From: an uncultured Bacteroidales bacterium
GTDB lineage: Bacteria > Bacteroidota > Bacteroidia > Bacteroidales > Muribaculaceae
Assembly: GCA_902800715.1 (NCBI GenBank)
Contig: CADCFN010000013.1
Span: 1 to 64,000 of the forward strand
Direction of reading: 5' to 3'
DNA length: 64,000 nt
A program made the position numbers and the translations under genes. The notes beneath the pieces are model-generated. The model was not told where the DNA came from and ran no database searches. It worked only from the letters and a program-made list of their open reading frames with translations. Shown piece after piece: positions 7,509 through 14,388 of the stretch; within the stretch, counting starts at the first letter, position 1, and every line of letters begins with the position of its first letter.

Positions 7509-8626
7509 GACATTTTAGGTGAGATGATGATGCCGTGACGGTCGGCAAAGATGTGGAAAGCCAGTCGCTTGTCATCGCTGTGGGCTTTGATGTAGTCCAC
7601 CAGCTGGCTGTAGGTGTGACATCCGTCGTCGATGAGCACATTGTAGTGGCCAGTGGCGGGAATCTCGGTCAGGAAATCACCGATAGAAGTCCGTTGTGAT
7701 ACGTTAGAGGGGTCGTTGCTGATGATGACCCATGGCCATTGCGCGGTAGTGCTCTTGCCCCTGGCAGGCAGCAGCCGCTTGAACAGCCTGCGCGCCATCG
7801 CCATGCCTGCACGCACGATAACCCCGAGCTTGACAATGGGATAGAAGATGAGGTTGAAGCGCGGGAAATGCTTGCGGTAGAAAATGAGCATCGCATCATA
7901 GAATACACGCACATAGCGCATCGAGTCCTTGTGGGTGCTCTCGCCCTTGTAGTGAATCATGGGAGTGGGCAACATCCAGTTCTCGTAACCCGCCCTGACA
8001 ATGCGGTAGCTCAGGTCGATGTCCTCGCCGTACATGAAAAAGTCCTCGTCGAAGCCGCCCAACTGCTGCAGCACGCTGGTGCGGCACAGCATATAGGCAC
8101 CCGACAGGATGTCGATGCATTGCGGCTCCTCGTCGCTCAGGTAGCGCAGGTGGTACTTGGCAAACCACGGCGAGCGCGGGAAGAACTTCGAGAGGCCGAA
8201 TATCTTGCAGAACGACACCCAGGGGGTGGGGAAGGAGCGCTTGCTCTCGGGCAGGAACACGCCGTTGGCATCCATCATCCTGGCGCCGATGGCACCGCAC
8301 TTGGGGTGTGACTCCATCCACTGGATGCCCTCATGCAGGCAGCGTGGCGTGATGATGGTGTCGGGGTTGAGAATGAGGGTGTACTCGCCGCGTGCCTGCA
8401 TGATGGCCTGGTTGTTGGCGCGTGCAAATCCCACGTTCTCCATGTTCTCGATGTAGGTGACACGGGGGTGGCGTTCCCTGGAGAACGCAATGCTGTCGTC
8501 GCCCGACAGGTTATCGACAACGATGACCTCGCCAGTCATGCCCTGCATGGCTTGCTCCACGGCGCGCAGCGTCTGCTCCAGCAGGTACTTCACGCGGTAG
8601 TTGACGATGACAACGGTCAGTTCCAT
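7505..8626 (-). CDS. Glycosyltransferase family 2
   Basis: A 373-residue GT2 enzyme, rhamnosyltransferase-like. MELTVVIVNYRVKYLLEQTL begins the nucleotide-sugar fold. VVDNLSGDDS, NVGFARANNQ and the metal-site motif LNPDTII follow, with FDEDFFMYGEDIDLSYR around residues 195-215, a usual acceptor-side motif. A weak hydrophobic/basic region near residue 265 (MAMARRLFKRLLP) may tether it to the inner face of the membrane. The last 70 residues form an extra domain. It likely adds a sugar to a cell-surface polysaccharide or lipid-linked glycan, together with the downstream acyltransferase. It lies 21 bp after coaW. Confidence 0.88.
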   Translation of the reverse strand: MELTVVIVNYRVKYLLEQTLRAVEQAMQGMTGEVIVVDNLSGDDSIAFSRERHPRVTYIENMENVGFARANNQAIMQARGEYTLILNPDTIITPRCLHEGIQWMESHPKCGAIGARMMDANGVFLPESKRSFPTPWVSFCKIFGLSKFFPRSPWFAKYHLRYLSDEEPQCIDILSGAYMLCRTSVLQQLGGFDEDFFMYGEDIDLSYRIVRAGYENWMLPTPMIHYKGESTHKDSMRYVRVFYDAMLIFYRKHFPRFNLIFYPIVKLGVIVRAGMAMARRLFKRLLPARGKSTTAQWPWVIISNDPSNVSQRTSIGDFLTEIPATGHYNVLIDDGCHTYSQLVDYIKAHSDDKRLAFHIFADRHGIIISPKMS

Positions 8627-8647
8627 TTCTTTATATTAACGTGAGGG

Positions 8648-9481
8648 TTACTCGTTTTCGTATCTGTAACTCAAAGCAGCACCCAGCGCAGTGCAATAGG
8701 GCGCATACTTGGGGATGTGGAAATGCACGTTATAGAGCCTCTCCATCATGGGGAAGATATACTTGCAGGAGGTCAGTTCGGTGAGCCTGCCAATGAGCAC
8801 AAAGTCCTTGATACCGCCATTGAGTTGGGACAGCACAGCCGCCGAGCCGATGGTCTCGAGTACCATGTGGACGAGTCCTGCAGCGATGTCGTTGGGTGAG
8901 AAGTTGCCATGGCATGCCTTGCCAAACAACGAAGCCGTGGCGTCGCCGAACAGATTGTCGATATCATCGCCACTGATGTCGCTGATAATCAGATTGATGC
9001 TGTCGGGATAACCGTTCTCGGCAAGCTGGTTTACCTCCTCGATGTCGCTGGAGTGCAGCAAGAGTTGCGACAGCCCTTTCAGGGTGCCACCGCCCATGCC
9101 GATGCCGCCGATGTGGGTAATCTCGTCGCCATCGACGCGCACCAATGAGGTGCCAGTACCCATCGACACGACGATGATGCGGTCCATGCCGCTGTCAAAA
9201 CGTGCCCCCAGGCCATTGGCCTTGAACTCGTCGACAAAGGTGGTGGGGCAGTCATGGATTGGTGACGTCACGCTCCTTGCGCCAACGCCCGTGAGCATGA
9301 TGTGCTCAATGTCGGCGAGGGCGGTGCTGTTCTCGTGCAGGTATTTGCCGAGGACGCCATAGATTGACGAAATCGTTTCGTTGCACGATATAGACATGGG
9401 AGTCATGATGCGCTTGCCGTTCTCAATGCCAATAATCTTGGTGGAACTGATGCCGGCGTCTATGCCTATTATTATACTCAT
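8648..9481 (-). CDS. coaW: Type II pantothenate kinase
   Basis: A 277-residue ASKHA-fold kinase that would phosphorylate pantothenate in the first step of CoA synthesis. The N-terminal phosphate loop is GIDAGISSTKI (residues 5-15). VSMGTGTSLVRV and GIGMGGGTLKGLSQLLL in the middle are the usual type II PanK (Fumble/CoaW) glycine motifs. Length agrees with the staphylococcal-type enzyme. It begins 39 bp after the yqgE stop and is co-directional, so it is probably in the same operon. A related 2-hydroxyglutaryl-CoA-dehydratase-activator-like ATPase is a less likely alternative. Confidence 0.85.
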   Translation of the reverse strand: MSIIIGIDAGISSTKIIGIENGKRIMTPMSISCNETISSIYGVLGKYLHENSTALADIEHIMLTGVGARSVTSPIHDCPTTFVDEFKANGLGARFDSGMDRIIVVSMGTGTSLVRVDGDEITHIGGIGMGGGTLKGLSQLLLHSSDIEEVNQLAENGYPDSINLIISDISGDDIDNLFGDATASLFGKACHGNFSPNDIAAGLVHMVLETIGSAAVLSQLNGGIKDFVLIGRLTELTSCKYIFPMMERLYNVHFHIPKYAPYCTALGAALSYRYENE

Positions 9482-9520
9482 TATCAGATTCGGCTTTTCA
9501 AGTCGTGTTGATGGTCAGTT

Positions 9521-10126
9521 TCAGTTGTTGTTCGGGTCACTGGGCAGGTTGAGCCACAGGCGGTAGCGGTCGCCGAAGCGTGCCACGGCATTGCGCCACT
9601 GGTTGTCGTCGCCCTCGCCCATGAGCAGGTCGCGCCCGCCGTTGTTGAGCACCGCCCAGTCGTGGCGCTTGAGTTCGCTGGCAATCTGGTCTTTCTCCCA
9701 ACCGCTGTATCCCACGATGAACTTGATGCGTCCCTCGACAGGAGCCCCCAGTTCCACATACCGCTTGATGGCGTCAAAGTCGCCGCCGAACCACACGCCG
9801 TCGCCCACCTCGATGGCCTCGGGGACGACTTCGGGTCCCAACGTGTGCATGTAGAACATCATCTGGGTGCCTACGGGACCGCCCAGGAACAGGGGAATTT
9901 CCTCCACGCTCTCGATTTCGGGCATGATGTCGCGCAGGTTGTAGCCGGTGTAGTGGTTGACGACCACACCCATGGCGCCCTCGCCCTCGTCAGGGTCCAC
10001 GATGAGCACCAGCGACCGCTTGAAGAAGAAGTCGCCGACGGTGGGCTTAGCCACCAGCAGAGAGCCGCGTTGCGGCTGCGGCTGCTCGTCTCTCAGGTGA
10101 TATATGTCCTGGTCCCAGTTGTTCAT
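9521..10126 (-). CDS. yqgE: YqgE/AlgH family protein
   Basis: A 201-residue member of the UPF0301 (YqgE/AlgH) family. Motifs: GSLLVAKPTVGDFFFKRSLV near the N-terminus, GAMGVVVNHYTG, LFLGGPVG, and the late segment KFIVGYSGWEKDQIASEL. The family's biochemical role is unsettled (alginate regulation in Pseudomonas for AlgH). The start is set at MNNWDQD. The open frame continues 33 codons further, but that part contains the -7 box TACATTTG, whose end lies only 5 nt from this ATG, implying a leaderless transcript. It is the first gene of the minus-strand operon running to 5967. Confidence 0.88.
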   Translation of the reverse strand: MNNWDQDIYHLRDEQPQPQRGSLLVAKPTVGDFFFKRSLVLIVDPDEGEGAMGVVVNHYTGYNLRDIMPEIESVEEIPLFLGGPVGTQMMFYMHTLGPEVVPEAIEVGDGVWFGGDFDAIKRYVELGAPVEGRIKFIVGYSGWEKDQIASELKRHDWAVLNNGGRDLLMGEGDDNQWRNAVARFGDRYRLWLNLPSDPNNN

Positions 10127-10131
10127 CGTTG

Positions 10132-10139
10132 CAAATGTA
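10132..10139 (-). promoter_or_regulatory. yqgE promoter -7 box, 5 nt from ATG
   Basis: On the minus strand TACATTTG-CAACG-ATG. The distance places the transcription start at or within a base or two of the ATG. The same geometry occurs at 14126 and 44106. Confidence 0.6.
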
Positions 10140-10306
10140 CAATAAAATCGCCATATCTGCTGCCCGATTGGTCTAAAATGTGCGTTTTTCGGGCTTTTCA
10201 CGCCGTTCTCGGCAACAGCGGTCATAATTCTTGTGTGATATTTGCTGTTGACTCTAATAAAACGTCATTTTTCACGTTATATAATAAAACACAAGAACTG
10301 ATAGCA

Positions 10307-11200
10307 ATGAAAGTGATGAAATTTGGCGGCACTTCGGTCGGTAGCATCGAGAGCCTGCTTAACCTCAGAGATATAGTCAATGCCGAATCAAAGCCCGTGC
10401 TGGTGGTCGTGTCGGCGATGGGTGGCTTCACCAATCAACTGCTGGCGATGTGCGAGCAAGCGCAGCAGCGCGACATCTCGTGCCTGGACATGCTCGAGAC
10501 GGCACGCAAGCGCCATCACGACGCCATCGACGGCGTGGTGGTCGAGGCGATGCGCGACGAGGTTCATGCGACCATCGACCGCTTTATCGACGAGAGCCTT
10601 AAGCCCTATTATCTTGCCCTTGCCACCAATCCCCACATGCCGGTAGATGAAATCGAGCGTGTGTGCGATGCCATCGTTGCCCACGGCGAGATTCTGTCGT
10701 CGGCGATAGTGACAGGCATGTTCGAGGACGGTGTGCCGCACCTGTCGCTCAACTACATGCGCACGGTGCCCGATGCCGCCGGTCGTGTCCTCGACTGGGA
10801 GGAGACCGGACGGCTTGTCGAGGAGGATTTCGCGTCGATGGACAGTGGCGTGCATGTGGCACAGGGGTTCATCTCGCGTGACAAGGACACTGGAGCCGTG
10901 ACCAATCTGGGACGCGGTGGCAGCGACTATACCGCCGCCATCCTCGCCACGCTGCTCGATGCCGAGGCGTTGGAAATCTGGACCGATGTGGACGGCTTCA
11001 TGACCGCCGACCCGCGCACCCATCCCGATGCCACCGTCATCCCGCAGATGACCTATGCCCAGGCACAGGAAATGTGTGATGCGGGAGCCAAGGTCATCTA
11101 CCCGCCGACCATTGCCCCCGTGGCAATGAAGCACATCCCCGTGTGGGTGAAGAATACCTTCAATCCCACAGCGCCGGGTACTGTCATTATCGACGAATAA
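10307..11200 (+). CDS. Aspartate kinase, catalytic domain only (no ACT)
   Basis: A 297-residue aspartokinase, which makes 4-phospho-L-aspartate for the lysine, threonine and methionine pathway. KFGGTSVGS (residues 5-13) is the ATP-binding N-terminus, VNA..VLVVVSAMGG follows, then TNLGRGGSDYTAA near 200 and EIWTDVDGFMTADPR near 225. The chain stops just after WVKNTFNPTAPGTVI, where lysC and thrA products continue into ACT domains or homoserine dehydrogenase. Usual lengths are about 440 residues (LysC) or 810 (ThrA). No frameshifted remainder follows: thrC begins 31 bp later. The ATG at 10307 is chosen because the open frame upstream is antisense to yqgE. Only a weak -7-like GATATTTG (10237-10244) is seen. 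Confidence 0.85.
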   Translation: MKVMKFGGTSVGSIESLLNLRDIVNAESKPVLVVVSAMGGFTNQLLAMCEQAQQRDISCLDMLETARKRHHDAIDGVVVEAMRDEVHATIDRFIDESLKPYYLALATNPHMPVDEIERVCDAIVAHGEILSSAIVTGMFEDGVPHLSLNYMRTVPDAAGRVLDWEETGRLVEEDFASMDSGVHVAQGFISRDKDTGAVTNLGRGGSDYTAAILATLLDAEALEIWTDVDGFMTADPRTHPDATVIPQMTYAQAQEMCDAGAKVIYPPTIAPVAMKHIPVWVKNTFNPTAPGTVIIDE

Positions 11201-11231
11201 TACTTACCATCTGATACCATCAGCAACGAAA

Positions 11232-12539
11232 ATGTTGTATTACAGTACTTCTAATCACCAGTATACTGTTTCGCTCATGCAGGCGGTAACCAAGGGGCTG
11301 GCACCCGACGGGGGCTTGTTCATGCCCGATAGCCTGCCGCGTTTGCCCCAGGCGTTCCTGCGCAACATGAGCGCCATGACATTGCAGGAGATGGCCTATG
11401 CCATCGCCTCGTTTGCCCTCAAGGGAGATGTGCCTGCCGATGTGTTGCATGATATCATCTTCGACTCGCTGTTTTTTGATATACCCCTGGTTACCACTGC
11501 CGGCGGAAACCATGTGCTAGAGCTCTTTCACGGCCCCACGATGGCGTTCAAGGACGTGGGGACGCGGTTCATGGCTCGTCTGCTCAACTTCTATCGCACG
11601 CAGCATCCCGAGTGGACCACGCTCAACGTGCTGGTGCCCACCAGTGGTGACACGGGCAGCGCAGTGGCCAACAGTTTCTGGCACATGCCTGGCGTGAACG
11701 TCTATGTGCTCTATCCGCGTGGCGCCGTCAACAAGATACAGAAGGCGCAGTTTGCCTCCCTGGGCGGTAATGTGATGGCCATCGAGGTCAACGGCTCGTT
11801 TGATGACTGCAAGTCACTGGTCGAGCAGGCGTTTATGGACGCCGAGCTCAACGAGGCTATGCGTCTCACCAGTGCCATGTCAATCAACTATGCGCGCATT
11901 ATCCCACAGATGGTGTACTACTTCTGGGCGTATGCCCAACTGGTGAAGAATCAGGAAGATGTGAGCAATCTGGTGTTTGCTGTGCCGTGTTCCAATTTGG
12001 GCAACCTGGCGAGCGGCCTGATGGCTCAGGCGATGGGTCTGCCGGTCAAGCGCTTTGTCAGCGTCGAGAACCAGAACAATATCTTCTTCAACTACGTCAG
12101 GACGGGAGTCTTCACGCCCAAGCCCACGCAGTACAGCATTGCGCCGGCTCTGGATGCCGGATGCCCCAACAACTTCGGGCGCATCGTCGACCTGTTGGGC
12201 AGCCATGAGAACATCTGCCGTCACATCCATGCCTACAGTTACAATGACAACCAGATTATCGACACCATCCTGCACACCTATGACGAGGAGGGATATCTGT
12301 TGGACCCCCACAGTGCTGTCGCCTATCGGGCAATGGCCGAGGACCTGCAGCCCGGCGAGACAGGCGTGGCTCTTGCGACTGCCCATCCTGCCAAGCTCAA
12401 GGACATGATGGAACGCATCATCGAGGAACCTGTCGTCCTGCCGGCACAGCTGTCTCGGTTCTTGAACGGTGACTTGCATGTCAAGAAGATGAACAACGGT
12501 TTTACCGCGTTCAAGCAGTTGCTGCTGTCTAAAGCATGA
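11232..12539 (+). CDS. thrC: Threonine synthase
   Basis: A 435-residue PLP enzyme that converts O-phosphohomoserine to threonine. The N-terminus MLYYSTSN and APDGGLFMP are typical. The PLP Schiff-base lysine is Lys107 in AFKDVGTRF. VPTSGDTGSAVA is the phosphate-binding loop, and AVPCSNLGNLASG follows later. Length matches bacterial type ThrC. It starts 31 bp behind the aspartate kinase and is probably co-transcribed. Homoserine dehydrogenase and homoserine kinase are not in the window. Confidence 0.95.
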   Translation: MLYYSTSNHQYTVSLMQAVTKGLAPDGGLFMPDSLPRLPQAFLRNMSAMTLQEMAYAIASFALKGDVPADVLHDIIFDSLFFDIPLVTTAGGNHVLELFHGPTMAFKDVGTRFMARLLNFYRTQHPEWTTLNVLVPTSGDTGSAVANSFWHMPGVNVYVLYPRGAVNKIQKAQFASLGGNVMAIEVNGSFDDCKSLVEQAFMDAELNEAMRLTSAMSINYARIIPQMVYYFWAYAQLVKNQEDVSNLVFAVPCSNLGNLASGLMAQAMGLPVKRFVSVENQNNIFFNYVRTGVFTPKPTQYSIAPALDAGCPNNFGRIVDLLGSHENICRHIHAYSYNDNQIIDTILHTYDEEGYLLDPHSAVAYRAMAEDLQPGETGVALATAHPAKLKDMMERIIEEPVVLPAQLSRFLNGDLHVKKMNNGFTAFKQLLLSKA

Positions 12540-12612
12540 CGCTTAATTGTCATTTTTTCCGTTTTTAGCGCATTTTTTTATCAATTAGATATAGAATATC
12601 TGCTAATTTCTG

Positions 12613-12620
12613 TATATTTG
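12613..12620 (+). promoter_or_regulatory. -7 box of lipoprotein gene 12687
   Basis: TATATTTG followed by CA, 66 bp before the ATG at 12687. It matches TAnnTTTG exactly. Confidence 0.6.
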
Positions 12621-12686
12621 CAGAAATTATTGATATTCTAATTGTTTATTGTTGTGCCCGACACAAATCCCAGGGTATTGAGCTTT

Positions 12687-13118
12687 ATGAAGAAATTTTC
12701 AATGATTAGTTTGTTTTTGCTGCTGCTGGCAGTGGTGTCAGTGAGCTGCGCCGATCCCACACTCAATGATTATGTGAATGAGTTCAAGAACAGGCTGCCC
12801 GAGGACATGGGCAGCGGTCTTGTGATGACCGATGTGAGCATTGTCGATGACTTCGTTCAGATTGAATGCACGTCGGATGAGAGCGAACTCAAACTGGACA
12901 ACCCGCTGATTAAGTCGATTTTGCCTAGTGTGGCTGAACCGATTAAGGCCTCATTCCTGGATACCGCTGACATGAAGGACTTCATGCAGGCTTGCTCTGA
13001 CGAGGGTAAGGGTTTCCGCATGATAATGAAAGGCGCTCAGTCGGGTGAGTCGATGGTCATGTTCGAGGTTACACCCGATGAAGTGAAAGCCAAATTCCCG
13101 CCCAGGACAAAAGAGTAG
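12687..13118 (+). CDS. Hypothetical lipoprotein
   Basis: A 143-residue predicted lipoprotein. MKKFSMISLFLLLLAVVSVSC ends in a lipobox with Cys at residue 21. The mature part is a small domain with IVDDFVQIECTSDESEL and a FRMIMKGAQSGESMVMFEVTPDE end, alpha/beta in appearance. I do not recognise a family. The frame is open 15 codons further upstream, but MKKFS gives a proper SPII signal. A terminator follows at 13138. It stands alone between thrC and the convergent EamA gene. Confidence 0.7.
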   Translation: MKKFSMISLFLLLLAVVSVSCADPTLNDYVNEFKNRLPEDMGSGLVMTDVSIVDDFVQIECTSDESELKLDNPLIKSILPSVAEPIKASFLDTADMKDFMQACSDEGKGFRMIMKGAQSGESMVMFEVTPDEVKAKFPPRTKE

Positions 13119-13137
13119 TTACAAAACAACCTATCAG

Positions 13138-13176
13138 GCCTCCGATTCGCGTCACAGTGAGTCGGAGGCTTTTTTT
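13138..13176. terminator. Terminator of 12687 lipoprotein gene
   Basis: GCCTCCGA (13138-13145) pairs with TCGGAGGC (13162-13169), followed by seven T. The plus-strand form is the better terminator. On the minus strand it lies beyond the EamA stop. Confidence 0.85.
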
Positions 13177-13193
13177 GTGCTGTAGTGATTACG

Positions 13194-14120
13194 TTAGAGG
13201 AGGAAGAAGAGCGAGACGCCGATGACCGAGATGAACGCACCCAGCAGGCTCTTGGCGGTGATGGGTTGCTTGAACATCCACCAGGCGGGCACGATGATGA
13301 TAATGGGTGTCAATGCCATCAGGGTGCTGGCGATGCCGGCAGCAGTGTATTGGACGGCGAGCAACGATGCGCCCACGCCGACAAAGGGCCCGAATATCGT
13401 TGTCGCTATGGCGGCTGCCACACCCTTGCGGTCCCGCACTCCCTTGCCCAGGGGTGCGAAGCCCTCCCGCACTGCCATAATAAAGGCGAAGCCGAGAGTT
13501 CCCGCTACGCAGCGAAAGAAGTTGGCGTGGAACGGCAGCAGCCATCCCGCCATGTCGGCCGTGAGTGAGGTCTCATAGTGGTTCATGCCGATTTTGCTCA
13601 GCACCAGGCCTACACCCTGGCACACGGCAGCTCCGATGGCAAACAGCACGCCAGCCAGGGGCAATTTGAGCGTCAGTTTGTGTCCGTCGCCGCGTCCCAT
13701 CACACTGATGGCGATACCCGCCAGCGTGACCGCCATCGCCAGCATTGCCTGCGGACGTATCTGCTGGCCCAGCGTCAGCCATGCCGTGATAGCAGCGGCA
13801 ATGGGTGCCAGCGTCATGAACAACTGGCCGAACTTGGAGCCGATGATGATGTAGCACTGGAACAGGCAGAAGTCGCCGATGACATAGCCCACGATGCCCG
13901 ACAGTATCATCCACATGTAGGCTTCGGTGCTCGCTTGGGCGGGCAGGGGAGAGCCGCCCGTCACCCAGAAGAGGATGCCCGAGAAAACCAGCGTGATGAC
14001 CATGCGCATGAGGTTCAGCGTGAGGTTGCCCATGCGCTTGCTGCCGAACTCACTCAACAGCGCTGTTGCTGTCCACGAGAACGCCACTCCTATTGAAATC
14101 AGTTCACCGACGTATTGCAT
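13194..14120 (-). CDS. EamA/DMT family transporter
   Basis: A 308-residue inner-membrane protein with about ten hydrophobic segments arranged as two similar EamA halves. MQYVGELISIGVAFSWTATALLSE starts the first, and ALTPIIIIVPAWWMFKQPIT, a typical end of an EamA repeat, comes late in the second. Members export or import small metabolites or amino acids. The substrate is unknown. Two starts are possible: MTNFAAMQY at 14138 or MQY at 14120. The shorter one is preferred because the codons for TNFA form the -7 box TAATTTTG, exactly 5 nt before ATG 14120. Confidence 0.85.
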   Translation of the reverse strand: MQYVGELISIGVAFSWTATALLSEFGSKRMGNLTLNLMRMVITLVFSGILFWVTGGSPLPAQASTEAYMWMILSGIVGYVIGDFCLFQCYIIIGSKFGQLFMTLAPIAAAITAWLTLGQQIRPQAMLAMAVTLAGIAISVMGRGDGHKLTLKLPLAGVLFAIGAAVCQGVGLVLSKIGMNHYETSLTADMAGWLLPFHANFFRCVAGTLGFAFIMAVREGFAPLGKGVRDRKGVAAAIATTIFGPFVGVGASLLAVQYTAAGIASTLMALTPIIIIVPAWWMFKQPITAKSLLGAFISVIGVSLFFLL

Positions 14121-14125
14121 GGCTG

Positions 14126-14133
14126 CAAAATTA
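14126..14133 (-). promoter_or_regulatory. EamA gene promoter -7 box, 5 nt from ATG
   Basis: On the minus strand TAATTTTG-CAGCC-ATG. This is the second of three TAnnTTTG-N5-ATG arrangements in the window. Confidence 0.55.
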
Positions 14134-14194
14134 GTCAATAGTTGATAGATAATTGCCGATAGCGGACGTTTTTTTGCCTGAATCTTCCTTAGTG

Positions 14195-14218
14195 ACGGTT
14201 TTACCGTTTTTTACGGTA
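14195..14218. promoter_or_regulatory. Alternating ACGGT/ACCGT palindromes
   Basis: ACGGT (14195-14199), ACCGT (14203-14207) and ACGGT (14213-14217) alternate. TACCGT-TTTTT-ACGGTA is a perfect palindrome at 14202-14218. It lies between the divergent EamA and PBP genes, about 80 bp upstream of the PBP -7 box. An operator is possible. No T-run suited to termination follows. Confidence 0.3.
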
Positions 14219-14296
14219 GTTTCAAGCCAAAAGCAAAAAACTGAATACAGTCGTTCAAAAACTGTTAATGGCAGATGAAAAATTAAAACTTTTAGC

Positions 14297-14304
14297 TATA
14301 TTTG
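14297..14304 (+). promoter_or_regulatory. -7 box of PBP gene
   Basis: TATATTTG followed by CA, about 85 bp before the ATG at 14389. Confidence 0.6.
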
Positions 14305-14388
14305 CAGTTTGATAAGTGTCGTAATGCCTGCTGATTCGTTTCAACAGGCTGAATGATAATTGATTAAAGTAAATAACTATACCAAGAT

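Noticed and set aside
9662-10306. N-terminal extension of the aspartate kinase by 215 codons
   Set aside because: The extension is antisense to yqgE and has no similarity to kinases. The ATG at 10307 gives the family N-terminus KVMKFGGTSVG.
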